From positions 1-64,000 of the forward strand of contig VIKE01000030.1 of NCBI GenBank assembly GCA_008080565.1: DNA of 64,000 nucleotides, in the 5' to 3' direction. Position numbers and translations under genes: made by a program. The notes beneath the pieces were generated by a model that searched no databases, was not told where the DNA came from, and was given only the letters and a program-made list of their open reading frames with translations. The DNA comes from Rhodocyclaceae bacterium. GTDB lineage: Bacteria > Pseudomonadota > Gammaproteobacteria > Burkholderiales > Rhodocyclaceae. This document shows positions 35,652 to 43,854 of the stretch, piece after piece (position 1 is the stretch's first letter; every line of letters starts with the position of its first letter).

Positions 35652-36740
35652 ATGCAACGTCGTGATTTTCTGAAAAAGGCTTCCATCGGCGCCGCCGCTG
35701 GAGCCGCCGCCACCATCGCCGCACCGGCGATCGCTGCTGATTTGCCGAGTATCAAATGGCGCCTGACTTCCAGCTTCCCGAAGAGCCTTGACACCATTTA
35801 CGGTGGCGCCGAGCAGCTGGCCAACCGCCTGCGCGAACTGACCGGCGGCAAGTTCGACATCCGCGTCTTCCCGGGCGGTGAAATCGTCCCCGGCCTGCAG
35901 GCGCTGGATGCCGTGCAGCAGGGTACCGTCGAGTGCTGCCATACCGCTTCCTACTATTACGTCGGCAAGGATCGCACCTTCGCCTTCGGTACGACCATTC
36001 CTTTCGGCATGAACGCCCGCCAGACCAACGCCTGGATGTACCAGGGCGGCGGTCAGCAACTGCTCGACGAGTTCTATGCCGGCTACAACTGCGTCTCCTT
36101 CCCTGGCGGCAACAGCGGTTGCCAAATGGGCGGCTGGTGGCGCAAGGAAGTGAAGACCGTGGCCGACCTCAAGGGCATCAAGATGCGCATTGGCGGCCTC
36201 GGTGGCGCCGTGCTGTCGCCGCTCGGCCTCGTGCCGCAGCAGATCGCGGCCGGCGATATCTACCCGGCGCTGGAAAAGGGCACAATCGACGCCGCCGAGT
36301 GGATCGGTCCGTACGATGACGAGAAGCTGGGTTTCTACAAAGTCGCCAAGCATTACTACGGTCCGGGCTGGTGGGAGCCGAGCACCTGCCTCGAGTTCTT
36401 CGTCAACAAGAAGGAATGGGACAAGCTGCCCAAGGAGTATCAGGCCGCCTTCGCTTGTGCCGCCGCTGAAGCCAACGTGACGATGACCGCCGAATACGAT
36501 CACAAGAATCCGATCGCGTTGGCCAAGTTGCTGCAAAACGGCGTCAAGCTGCACAGCTTCTCCAAGGAAATCATGGAGGCTGCTCACAAGTCGGCGCAAC
36601 AACTCTATGCCGACGAGTCGGCCAAGAATCCGGCTTTCAAGAAGATCTACGATTCATACGCCAAATATGCAAAGAGCCAGCGTGCCTGGTTTGCCGTCGC
36701 TGAAATGCCGATGGATCAGTTCTCTCAGGCGCATCGCTGA
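35652..36740 (+). CDS. TRAP transporter solute-binding protein (DctP family), copy 1
   Basis: The product is 362 aa. A twin-arginine signal (MQRRDFLKKAS, hydrophobic to about residue 28) sends the folded protein to the periplasm. The DctP fold is full length with typical segments: FPKSLDTIYGGAEQLANRL, IRVFPGGEIVPGLQALD, WWRKEVKTVADLKGIKMRIG, GDIYPALEKGTIDAAEWIGP and FYKVAKHYYGPGWWE. This subfamily (FcbT1/mannitol-chloroaromatic compound type) binds carboxylates, often 2-oxo acids or aromatic acids; the ligand is unknown. ATG 35652 follows GGAGACAAG. It has its own terminator. The membrane genes dctQM lie 6.5 kb away. Confidence 0.9.
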   Translation: MQRRDFLKKASIGAAAGAAATIAAPAIAADLPSIKWRLTSSFPKSLDTIYGGAEQLANRLRELTGGKFDIRVFPGGEIVPGLQALDAVQQGTVECCHTASYYYVGKDRTFAFGTTIPFGMNARQTNAWMYQGGGQQLLDEFYAGYNCVSFPGGNSGCQMGGWWRKEVKTVADLKGIKMRIGGLGGAVLSPLGLVPQQIAAGDIYPALEKGTIDAAEWIGPYDDEKLGFYKVAKHYYGPGWWEPSTCLEFFVNKKEWDKLPKEYQAAFACAAAEANVTMTAEYDHKNPIALAKLLQNGVKLHSFSKEIMEAAHKSAQQLYADESAKNPAFKKIYDSYAKYAKSQRAWFAVAEMPMDQFSQAHR

Positions 36741-36760
36741 TCGTTTCCAGCCATAGAATC

Positions 36761-36788
36761 AAAAAAGGAGCTTCGGCTCCTTTTTTTT
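36761..36788 (+). terminator. Terminator after TRAP binding protein copy 1
   Basis: AAAAAAGGAGC, UUCG tetraloop, GCTCC and eight Ts. This is a strong intrinsic terminator. Confidence 0.92.
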
Positions 36789-36927
36789 GGATTGTGTGAA
36801 CGGCGAAATCACGGCGATTCGGCGCGTATCGGGAGGTTAGGGTTTTCCACTACTCGCAAAATATGGCCTCTTGGTGAAGAATGGGCAATCGTCATGAATG
36901 ACGATCCCTATTTTTGGAGGAGACAAT

Positions 36928-38016
36928 ATGCAACGTCGTGATTTTCTCAAGAAGGCTTCTGTCGGTGCCGTTGCCGGCGCAGCTACCACTCTGGCCGCAC
37001 CGGCCATCGCCCAGGCTCTGCCCAACATCAAGTGGCGCCTGACCTCGAGCTTCCCGAAGAGCCTCGATACAATTTACGGTGGTGCCGAAGTGTTGGCCAA
37101 TCGCCTGCGTGCGATGACCGGCGGCAAGTTCGACATCCGCGTTTTCCCCGGCGGCGAAATCGTCCCCGGCCTGCAGGCGCTCGATGCCGTGCAGCAAGGC
37201 ACCGTCGAATGCTGCCACACCTGTTCGTATTACTACGTCGGCAAGGACAAGACCTTCGGCTTCGGCACCTCGATTCCGTTCGGCATGACTGCCCGCCAGA
37301 TGAATGCATGGATCTACTACGGCGGCGGCCAGAAGCTGCTCGACGAGTTCTACAGCAACTACAACGTCCTCTCCTTCGCCGGCGGCAACACCGGTACCCA
37401 GATGGGCGGCTGGTGGCGCAAGGAAGTGAAGACCGTCGCCGACCTCAAGGGCATCAAGATGCGTATCGCCGGTCTCGGCGGTACCGTTTTCTCGGCACTC
37501 GGCGTGGTGCCGCAGCAGATCGCCGGTGGCGACATCTACCCGGCGCTGGAAAAGGGCACCATCGACGCAGCCGAATGGGTTGGTCCGTACGACGACGAAA
37601 AGCTGGGCTTCTACAAGGTTGCCAAGAATTACTACTACCCGGGTTGGTGGGAACCGGGCCCGGTCATCCACTTCTTCGTCAACAAGGCCGAATGGGCCAA
37701 GCTGCCGAAGGAGTATCAGGAAGCCTTCCAGGCCGCGGCCTACGAGGCCAATGTGACGATGATGGCCGAATACGACCACAAGAATCCGGCGGCACTGGCC
37801 AAACTCATGCAGGCCGGTGTCAAGGTCAAGGAGTTTTCGTCGGACATTCTCAAGGCGACCTACACGGCTGCGACCGAACTGTACGCTGATGAAGCCGGCA
37901 AGAACCCGGAGTTCAAGAAAATCTTCACCGAGTACGACAAGTACCGTCGAACGCAGTCGGCCTGGTTCAGCCTGGCCGAACGGCGAATGGACGGCTTCCT
38001 GCAGACCGGGAAGTAG
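36928..38016 (+). CDS. TRAP transporter solute-binding protein (DctP family), copy 2
   Basis: The product is 362 aa, from ATG 36928, preceded by GGAGGAGACAAT. It is a close paralogue of copy 1: the same Tat signal start (MQRRDFLKKASVGA), near-identical first 20 codons, and the same body motifs (FPKSLDTIYGGAEVLANRL, GDIYPALEKGTIDAAEWVGP). Binding-pocket regions differ: CSYYYVGKDKTFGFGTS against ASYYYVGKDRTFAFGTT, and YYYPGWWEPGPVIHFF against YYGPGWWEPSTCLEFF. The two may therefore recognise different acids but share one permease. It is separately transcribed, with its own terminator. Confidence 0.9.
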   Translation: MQRRDFLKKASVGAVAGAATTLAAPAIAQALPNIKWRLTSSFPKSLDTIYGGAEVLANRLRAMTGGKFDIRVFPGGEIVPGLQALDAVQQGTVECCHTCSYYYVGKDKTFGFGTSIPFGMTARQMNAWIYYGGGQKLLDEFYSNYNVLSFAGGNTGTQMGGWWRKEVKTVADLKGIKMRIAGLGGTVFSALGVVPQQIAGGDIYPALEKGTIDAAEWVGPYDDEKLGFYKVAKNYYYPGWWEPGPVIHFFVNKAEWAKLPKEYQEAFQAAAYEANVTMMAEYDHKNPAALAKLMQAGVKVKEFSSDILKATYTAATELYADEAGKNPEFKKIFTEYDKYRRTQSAWFSLAERRMDGFLQTGK

Positions 38017-38019
38017 AGG

Positions 38020-38058
38020 TTTTTACGGTCAACCCGAAAAATGCCGCAAAAAAACCCG
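38020..38058 (-). repeat. 39-bp GTTGACCGT repeat, copy 9 (intergenic)
   Basis: On the minus strand: TTTTTTT, GCGGC, ATTTTTC, then GGGTTGACCGTAAAAA. It begins 4 nt after the stop of TRAP binding protein copy 2, and its first AT tract is shared with the terminator stem. Confidence 0.75.
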
Positions 38059-38078
38059 CGAACTTCGCGGGTTTTTTT
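38047..38078 (+). terminator. Terminator after TRAP binding protein copy 2
   Basis: AAAAAAACCCGCGAA / TTCGCGGGTTTTTTT, a perfect stem with U tract; the A run makes it usable on both strands. It is flanked by repeat copies 9 and 10 in opposite orientations. Confidence 0.9.
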
Positions 38079-38096
38079 ACGTCTGGCCGATTGAAA

Positions 38097-38135
38097 ATTT
38101 CAAATTTTGCTGTTTTTTCCGGTTGACCGTAGCAA
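38097..38135 (+). repeat. 39-bp GTTGACCGT repeat, copy 10 (intergenic)
   Basis: ATTTCAAATTT, TGCTG, TTTTTT, then CCGGTTGACCGTAGCAA. Together with copy 1 this is the best match to the consensus. It lies between the terminator and the dps stop. Confidence 0.88.
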
Positions 38136-38158
38136 GGCCGGCGGACCGTGGAGGCCGA

Positions 38159-38620
38159 TTATTCGAGCAGGCTACGCAGCATCCAGGCATTCTTTTCATG
38201 AATCTGCATGCGCTGGGTGAGCAGGTCGGCGGTTGGCTCGTCGCCGGCTTTGTCGACAATGGCGAAAATGCCGCGGGCGGTCTTGGTGACGGCTTCCTGG
38301 CCGGCGACCAGTTGCTTGATCATGTCCTCGGCCGAGACCTTGCCTTCGCTTTCCTTGATCACCGTGAGCTTGGCGAACTCGGTATAGGTACCGGGGGCGG
38401 CGACGCCTAGGGCGCGGATGCGTTCGGCGATGAGGTCCAGTGCATTCCACAGTTCGGTGTATTGGTCCATGAACATCACGTGCAGCGTGTTGAACATCGG
38501 GCCGGTGACGTTCCAGTGGAAGTTGTGGGTCTTCAGGTAGAGGGTAAATGAGTCGGCCAGCAGATGGGACAAGCCTTCGGCGATTTTTTCACGATCCTTC
38601 TTGGTGATTCCGATATCCAT
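38159..38620 (-). CDS. dps: Dps-type ferritin-like DNA-protection protein
   Basis: The product is 153 aa. Dps dodecamers oxidise iron with hydrogen peroxide and protect DNA. The ferroxidase signature is clear: [19 protein letters not shown], followed by [20 protein letters not shown]. The N terminus is short and not very basic, so DNA binding may be weak. ATG 38620 has AGGGAG upstream. It is monocistronic, between a 39-bp repeat and the fpr gene. Confidence 0.93.
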   Translation of the reverse strand: MDIGITKKDREKIAEGLSHLLADSFTLYLKTHNFHWNVTGPMFNTLHVMFMDQYTELWNALDLIAERIRALGVAAPGTYTEFAKLTVIKESEGKVSAEDMIKQLVAGQEAVTKTARGIFAIVDKAGDEPTADLLTQRMQIHEKNAWMLRSLLE

Positions 38621-38750
38621 GATTTTCTCCCTTTGTTGATCGGGTGGAGGGCAACCAGCTTGCTTGCTGGTCAGGCGACAATTGAATGATGCGCCTCTTG
38701 CCGGCGCGCCGCCAATTCATTCTGACTATTCTTACGATAGCCCTGCCCAC

Positions 38751-38789
38751 TTTTCACGGTCAACCGAAAAAAAGCCTATTTTTCAACAA
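38751..38789 (-). repeat. 39-bp GTTGACCGT repeat, copy 11 (overlaps the fpr 3' end)
   Basis: On the minus strand: TTGTTGAAAAATAGGC, TTTTTTT, then CGGTTGACCGTGAAAA. It covers the fpr stop codon (38776-38778) and the adjacent spacer. Confidence 0.8.
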
Positions 38790-39555
38790 AGGCGCGTTCG
38801 ATCACGTAATCGCCGAGCTTGCCGGTGTGATGGTTGCCGACTTCGAAGCCACGAGCATCGAGCATGGCTGCCGTATCTTCGAGCATGGCCGGGCTGCCAC
38901 AGATCATGGCGCGGTCGGTCGCCGGGTTGAGCGGCGGCTGGTTGATGTCGGCAAAGAATTTGCCGGACTCAATCAGGTCAGTCAATCGTCCCTCGTTGCG
39001 GAAGGGTTCGCGCGTCACGGTCGGGTAGTAAATGAGCTTTTCCTTGACCCAGTCGGCGAAGTATTCGTGCTCTTTCAAATCCTGCTCGATGTAGTCGTGA
39101 TAGGCCAATTCATTGGTCCACCGGACGCCGTGGATGAGGATGACCTTGTCGAAACGCTCGTAGGTTTCCGGGTCGTGGATCAGGCTCATGAACGGTGCCA
39201 GTCCGGTGCCGGTGGCGAACATGAACAGACGCTTGCCCGGCCTCAGGTCGCGCAGAACCAAGGTGCCGGTTGGCTTCTTGCTGACCAGCAACGCGTCGCC
39301 AGGCTTGAGGTGCTGCAGACGGGAAGTCAGCGGGCCGTCCTGGACCTTGATGCTGAAAAACTCGAGATATTCCTCGTGGTTGGCGCTGGCAATGCTGTAG
39401 GCGCGGGTCAGCGGGCGGCCATCGACTTCCAGGCCGATCATCACGAACTGGCCGTTGGTGAAGCGCAGGCCGGGGTCGCGCGTCGTCCGGAAGGTAAACA
39501 GACTGTCGTTCCAGTGATGAACGGAAGTGACAGTTTCGGTGGCCAGATTGCTCAT
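38776..39555 (-). CDS. fpr: Ferredoxin/flavodoxin--NADP+ reductase
   Basis: The product is 259 aa, the bacterial subclass I length. It exchanges electrons between NADPH and ferredoxin or flavodoxin through FAD. Motifs: RPLTRAYSIASANHEE for FAD, LFMFATGTGLAPFMSLI for NADP, ICGSPAMLEDTAAML, and the C-terminal NHHTGKLGDYVIERAFVEK with the aromatic-less end typical of the Azotobacter/Pseudomonas group. ATG 39555 has AAGGAG. It is divergent from a LysR-type gene 98 nt away, as in the fprA-finR pair of pseudomonads. Confidence 0.94.
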   Translation of the reverse strand: MSNLATETVTSVHHWNDSLFTFRTTRDPGLRFTNGQFVMIGLEVDGRPLTRAYSIASANHEEYLEFFSIKVQDGPLTSRLQHLKPGDALLVSKKPTGTLVLRDLRPGKRLFMFATGTGLAPFMSLIHDPETYERFDKVILIHGVRWTNELAYHDYIEQDLKEHEYFADWVKEKLIYYPTVTREPFRNEGRLTDLIESGKFFADINQPPLNPATDRAMICGSPAMLEDTAAMLDARGFEVGNHHTGKLGDYVIERAFVEK

Positions 39556-39653
39556 GCTGATGCTCCTTCTTGTACAGAATAAGACCGATCTTAGGCTACA
39601 TCGTTTATTGATAAAAGCGGGTAATTTGTATATCGATCATCTAAAATGCAGAT
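39556..39653. promoter_or_regulatory. Divergent fpr/lysR control region
   Basis: A perfect inverted repeat TAAGA-CCGA-TCTTA lies at about 39583-39596, and a second palindrome TTATTGATAA at about 39605-39614. Either may be the binding site of the LysR-type regulator encoded next door. Confidence 0.45.
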
Positions 39654-40577
39654 ATGAAAATCACCCTGCGCCAGATTGAAGTCTTTGCCGCCATTGCCCG
39701 CCTGGAGAACGTCTCGCGGGCGGCAACGCAGCTCAACATGTCGCAATCCGCTGCTAGTACAGCCCTGCTCGAACTCGAGCGCCATTTCGATTGCCCGCTG
39801 TTCGACCGCGTCGGCAAATCGCTGCGCCTCAACGGCAGCGGGCGTGGCCTGCTGCCGCAGGCCGAGGACATGCTGGCCCGGGCCAGCGAGGTCGAGGGCT
39901 ACCTGGCCGGCGGTCGTCTGGCACCGGTCGCCGTCGGCGCAACGCTGACCATCGGCAACTATCTGGCGACGCTGGTCGTCGTTGAATACCTGCAAAAGAA
40001 CCCCGGCAGCCGGGTCGATCTCAGCGTCTGCAACACGCAGCAGGTGATCGAACGCCTGCGCCGCTTCGAGCTCGATCTCGGCCTGATCGAGGGCGAAGCG
40101 AGCGATTCCGATCTGATTTTCGAACCTTGGCTAGATGATGAACTGGTTGTCTTTTGCGCCCCCTCACATCCTCTGGCGGCAGCCGGGTTGGCACGGTCGA
40201 CCGCGCTGGCGGCACAGAAATGGATCGTCCGCGAACCGGGTTCGGGAACGCGCGCCCTGTTCGACCGGGCCGTGCGGGCCATCGGCGTCGATCCCGATGT
40301 CTGTCTGCAGCTCGAGCATACCGAGGCGATCAAGCGGGCCGTCGAATCCGGCCTGGGCATTGGTTGCCTGTCCCGGCTATCCCTGCGCGAAGCCTTGCGG
40401 CGCGGCAGTCTGGTCGAGATCAAAACGCCGGAACTGGCGCTGCGTCGGCGCTTCCAGTTCGTTCGTCAGCGCCAGCGGCATGTCAGCAGCGCAACCCAAA
40501 TGTTCATCGACGAGTGTCTGCGTTTTTCGGCCGGGGCCAGCGACACCAGCGAATTGAACCTGCCCTTCATCCCCTGA
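39654..40577 (+). CDS. LysR-type transcriptional regulator (FinR-like by context)
   Basis: The product is 307 aa. The N-terminal winged helix is LRQIEVFAAIARLENVSRAATQLNMSQSAASTALLELERHF; the effector domain begins near residue 90 (TIGNYLATLVVVEYLQKNPG). Features such as REPGSGTRALFDRA are common in CysB/CbbR-like members. Divergence from fpr suggests it controls that gene in response to redox-cycling stress, as FinR does, but this is inferred from position only. It ends near a hairpin serving the opposite strand. Confidence 0.85.
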   Translation: MKITLRQIEVFAAIARLENVSRAATQLNMSQSAASTALLELERHFDCPLFDRVGKSLRLNGSGRGLLPQAEDMLARASEVEGYLAGGRLAPVAVGATLTIGNYLATLVVVEYLQKNPGSRVDLSVCNTQQVIERLRRFELDLGLIEGEASDSDLIFEPWLDDELVVFCAPSHPLAAAGLARSTALAAQKWIVREPGSGTRALFDRAVRAIGVDPDVCLQLEHTEAIKRAVESGLGIGCLSRLSLREALRRGSLVEIKTPELALRRRFQFVRQRQRHVSSATQMFIDECLRFSAGASDTSELNLPFIP

Positions 40578-40584
40578 GTCTGAC

Positions 40585-40610
40585 GAAAAAATGGGGTCCA
40601 AAGACCCCAT
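40585..40610 (-). terminator. Terminator after the second PEP-CTERM gene
   Basis: ATGGGGTC, loop, GACCCCAT, followed on the minus strand by six Ts. On the plus strand it also lies 14 nt after the LysR gene. Confidence 0.8.
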
Positions 40611-40637
40611 ATTGAAATTGTGGAGATGGCGGGTTTT

Positions 40638-41300
40638 TCAGTGGGCGGGGGACATATGTTCCAGGTGTGTCGGGCGCCCGCTTTTTCTGATCAAGGCGGC
40701 TATGCCGAGCGACACGAGAACCAGCACAAGACTTCCCGGTTCGGGCACGGTTCTTAGTGCATTGATACGGAAATCATCAATAAAGTAGCGGTCGTTTCCG
40801 GCATCTCCCGCTAACAGTGCGTTTACACCGATGGCGCCGTAAAACGCGGTGTCGGCAACAAGACCGATGAAGTCCGTGGCGGATGTGGTGTCTACAAGGC
40901 TTGAGAGGCCTGAGGGATCCACAATCTGGATGGCGGCGATGTCGCCGCTGGCGTAGTTGAAGCCGAAGGCGAAAACGTCAGGCAGGAGAAATCTCCAGGC
41001 GAGACTTCCCACGCCGTTGTTTGCTGCCGATCCGCCAATGTCGGAAATTGCGTTGTCGTTGTGGAATACGCTTGTCCCGCAGGTGGATTGGTTGGTCGAG
41101 TCGGTACAGGACCCAAATGCCACGTTGGGAGAAAAACCAAAGCCACTGACTGTCGCGGCCGGTGACCCCGCAAAGTCAATATATGAACGACTGGCGCCAA
41201 CCGCTGCGAGATAGCTTGTCTCGTTGGTATATAGGGTCAATGCCGCCCACGATGGAGTGGTTGCGACCAACAGCGCTAGAAACGTGAGAATTCTTTTCAT
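40638..41300 (-). CDS. PEP-CTERM sorting-domain protein, second
   Basis: The product is 220 aa. Signal peptide MKRILTFLALLVATTPSWA; the C terminus has VPEPGS, the hydrophobic LVLVLVSLGIAALI and basic RKSGRP, followed by a 9-residue tail (THLEHMSPAH), longer than usual. The middle is rich in Ser, Asn, Gly and Ala, with two cysteines (GSCTDSTNQSTCG) that may pair, and looks like a secreted beta-rich matrix protein. ATG 41300 has AGGAG. Exported and presumably processed by an exosortase encoded elsewhere. Confidence 0.85.
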   Translation of the reverse strand: MKRILTFLALLVATTPSWAALTLYTNETSYLAAVGASRSYIDFAGSPAATVSGFGFSPNVAFGSCTDSTNQSTCGTSVFHNDNAISDIGGSAANNGVGSLAWRFLLPDVFAFGFNYASGDIAAIQIVDPSGLSSLVDTTSATDFIGLVADTAFYGAIGVNALLAGDAGNDRYFIDDFRINALRTVPEPGSLVLVLVSLGIAALIRKSGRPTHLEHMSPAH

Positions 41301-41706
41301 GAAGAAATACTCCTACAGTAGGCTTCCAGTTGAGTTGGTACCCATGAGTCTTGAGCGCACCAGTTTGACAGGCTAGTCACCGCATGCCCCTCTCCTGATT
41401 TTGTAATCTCTATTGGCATGCTCGCGATCAGAAAAGCAAGAAAAAAGCCATTGGATATACGTGTTCTTAACCTATTGAATTTATGAAATATTATTTTCAG
41501 TGTGTCTCTGTGGTCACCTTGAGTCTTCGTTGACTGTAAGAAACATCGACAGATGTTGCAGGGCATTCGCCATAGGCCAGATCAGTTATTTGGCGGGGCG
41601 GCGTCGAACAGGCGTTTGAGTGAGTCTGGTGCGCCTGGTAGGAAGTTAGCAAGTTGCCGAATGAGGCCCGTGGGCTGGTCTTCCTCTTCATCCTCTGAAC
41701 CGTACG
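41301..41706. other. Region without a supported gene, with a possible gene remnant
   Basis: About 400 nt upstream of the second PEP-CTERM gene. 41400-41520 is AT-rich and could hold its promoter. On the minus strand, 41584-41697 can be read as an acidic-to-basic peptide containing EDEEEDQPTGLIRQLA and FLPGAPDSLKRLFDAAPP ending at a stop, with protein-like composition but no start codon in frame. It may be the surviving C terminus of a lost gene. The other small frames here have no supporting signals. Confidence 0.35.
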
Positions 41707-41734
41707 AAAAAAAAGCGGGGTCCGCAGACCCCGC
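41707..41734 (-). terminator. Terminator after the TRAP permease genes
   Basis: GCGGGGTC, loop CGCA, GACCCCGC, followed on the minus strand by eight Ts, 21 nt after the dctM stop. Confidence 0.9.
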
Positions 41735-41754
41735 CCTGATGCGAGCCGACGTAA

Positions 41755-43158
41755 TTACTTGCTGTCGCTCTGCAAGCCCTTGAGCAGGGCTGCTGCATCC
41801 GCGTCCTCGTTGCCTTCCTTCTTCTCGTCGGGCTCCTCTTCGCTCTGTTTCATGAGCGAGTCGAGATCGATGGCGGCCGGGGCTTTGCCTTCCTTCTCCA
41901 GGCGTTGCATTTCCTTCTGTGCCTCGTCGCCATAGCTGACGATGTTCGGGAAGATGATGATCAGCGCGACCATGAGAATCTGGATGCAGACGAAGGGAAT
42001 GGCGCCCCAGTAAATATCGGTCGTCTTGATGGAACTCGGGGCCACCGAGCGCAGGTAGAACAGCGCGAAGCCAAAAGGCGGGTGCATGAACGAAGTCTGC
42101 ATATTGACCGCAAGCAGGATGCCGAACCAGACCAGATCGATGCCCAGCTTGTCGGCCACCGGGGCGAGCAGCGGCACGATGATGAAAGACAGTTCGAAGA
42201 AGTCGAGGAAGAAGGCGAGCAGGAAGACCAGCAAGTTGACCACGATCAGGAAGCCGACCTGGCCACCCGGCAGGCCGAGCAGCAGATGTTCAACCCACAG
42301 GTCGCCGTTGACCGCCCGGAAGATCAGGCCAAAAACCGTCGAACCGACCAGGATGAAAATCACGAACGACGACAGCTTGCCGGTCGTTTCCATGGCCTGC
42401 CTGAGCAGCTTGAAGCTCAGGCGCTTGCGGCCCACCGCCAGAGCCAGCGCACCGGCCGCGCCCATGGCGCCGCCTTCGGTCGGTGTTGCGATGCCGAGGA
42501 AGATGGTGCCTAGTACGAGAAAGATCAGCATCAACGGTGGGACCATCGTCGTGATGACGCGCAGCATCAGCTTGACGCCGCGCAGCGTGCGGGCTTCGGG
42601 CGGTAGGGCAGGGGCGGCATTGGGCTTGAGGATGGTGAGTATCACCACGTAGCCGACGTAAAGGCTGGTCAGGACCAGGGCGGGGAAGATGGCGCCTTCG
42701 TACATGTCGCCAACCGACTTGCCCAGCTGGTCGGCCATGATGATCAGCACCAGCGATGGCGGGATGATCTGGGCCAGCGTGCCGGAGGCGGCGATGACGC
42801 CGCAGGCCAGCTTCTTGTCGTAGCCGTAGCGGAGCATGATGGGCAGCGAAATGAGACCCATCGAGATGACCGAGGCAGCAACGACGCCGGTGGTTGCGGC
42901 GAGCAGCGCACCGACGAAGATGACGGCAAAGGCCAGGCCGCCACGAATCGGGCCGAACAACTGGCCGATGGTGTCGAGCAGATCTTCGGCCATGCCCGAT
43001 CGCTCGAGGATGAGGCCCATGAAGGTAAAGAACGGGATGGCCAGCAAGGTGTCGTTGGCCATGATGCCGAAGATGCGCTCCGGCAGAGCCTGGAAAAGGA
43101 ATACAACGAGGGCGCCAAACATCAGCGGCGCCATGTTGGCAATCATGAACTCCGCCAT
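41755..43158 (-). CDS. TRAP transporter large permease subunit, apparently lacking an N-terminal segment
   Basis: The product is 467 aa (DctM, 12-helix type). Conserved parts: NDTLLAIPFFTFMGLILERS, AVIFVGALLAATTGVVAASV, GYDKKLACGVIAASGTLAQI, IPPSLVLIIMADQLG and MHPPFGFALFYLRSVAP. The C terminus is a charged tail. At the N terminus, MAEFMIANMAPLMFGALVVFL runs straight into FQALPERIFGIMAND. In homologues of this subtype, as I remember them, about 30 residues (a GYPVAF-type helix-turn) separate these, so an in-frame segment of about 90 nt seems missing near 43095. Start ATG 43158 overlaps the dctQ stop. It should import the ligand of the DctP proteins using the sodium gradient. Confidence 0.85.
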   Translation of the reverse strand: MAEFMIANMAPLMFGALVVFLFQALPERIFGIMANDTLLAIPFFTFMGLILERSGMAEDLLDTIGQLFGPIRGGLAFAVIFVGALLAATTGVVAASVISMGLISLPIMLRYGYDKKLACGVIAASGTLAQIIPPSLVLIIMADQLGKSVGDMYEGAIFPALVLTSLYVGYVVILTILKPNAAPALPPEARTLRGVKLMLRVITTMVPPLMLIFLVLGTIFLGIATPTEGGAMGAAGALALAVGRKRLSFKLLRQAMETTGKLSSFVIFILVGSTVFGLIFRAVNGDLWVEHLLLGLPGGQVGFLIVVNLLVFLLAFFLDFFELSFIIVPLLAPVADKLGIDLVWFGILLAVNMQTSFMHPPFGFALFYLRSVAPSSIKTTDIYWGAIPFVCIQILMVALIIIFPNIVSYGDEAQKEMQRLEKEGKAPAAIDLDSLMKQSEEEPDEKKEGNEDADAAALLKGLQSDSK

Positions 43159-43751
43159 TATTTGGCCTCCTGTGCTTTGGCTGCAGCAATGGCAGCGGCC
43201 AGTTCTTCTTCAGGCGTCGGGCCCTTTTCCTTGTTGTTCGGGTCGTCAATTCGTCCGGCCAGGAAGGCGATGCGCTTGATCAGTTCGGAAATGCCCTGCA
43301 GGGCGAGCAGCGTAAAGCCTATGGGCAGCAGGATCTTGACGGGCCAGCGAATCAGGCCGCCAGCGTTGGCCGACATTTCCTGAATCTTGTATGACTCGGC
43401 AACCAGCGGCAGGGAGAGCCAGAGCACGGCGACCACCATGGGCAGCAAAAAGAAGAGGGTGCCGATGATGTCGATAACGGCCAGACCACGCGGCGACAAC
43501 TTGCCGGACAGGACGTCGATGCGGACGTGCTCGTTCTTTTGCAGGGTGTAAGGCGAGCAGAGCAGGAAGACGGCGGCAAACAGGTACCACTGGATTTCCA
43601 GCAGGCCGTTGGAGCTGTCATTGAAAACAAAGCGGTAGCTGGCGTTGCCGGCGCTGATCAGGGCCATGATCAGCACCAGCCAGAAAGCGCTTTTGCCGAC
43701 GCGCTCATTGAGCCAGTCGATCAGCTGCGAGAGCTTGAGCAGAAGGGTCAC
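43158..43751 (-). CDS. TRAP transporter small permease subunit
   Basis: The product is 197 aa (DctQ), four hydrophobic helices. Typical segments: SAFWLVLIMALISAGNASYR, LLEIQWYLFAAVFLL, YTLQKNEHVRIDVLSG, LSLPLVAESYKIQEMSANAGG and WPVKILLPIGF. The C terminus is an Ala/Glu/Lys-rich tail of about 30 residues. It overlaps dctM by one base (TAATG). The permease pair lies apart from the two binding-protein genes and reads in the opposite direction, so coordination needs a shared regulator. Confidence 0.92.
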   Translation of the reverse strand: MTLLLKLSQLIDWLNERVGKSAFWLVLIMALISAGNASYRFVFNDSSNGLLEIQWYLFAAVFLLCSPYTLQKNEHVRIDVLSGKLSPRGLAVIDIIGTLFFLLPMVVAVLWLSLPLVAESYKIQEMSANAGGLIRWPVKILLPIGFTLLALQGISELIKRIAFLAGRIDDPNNKEKGPTPEEELAAAIAAAKAQEAK

Positions 43752-43854
43752 GAAAAAGTCCTCCTCGGTTGATAGAATTCCCGACTTCTGAAGTGGCCGG
43801 GGTTAATTGAAAATCTGAGTGGGCCAAATTTACAGCGAAGGCGAGAGGCAGAGA

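Noticed and set aside
42303-42320. CCGTTGACCGCCCGG in dctM
   Set aside because: The 3' half of the core and the AT tracts are missing; chance or an eroded copy cannot be told apart.
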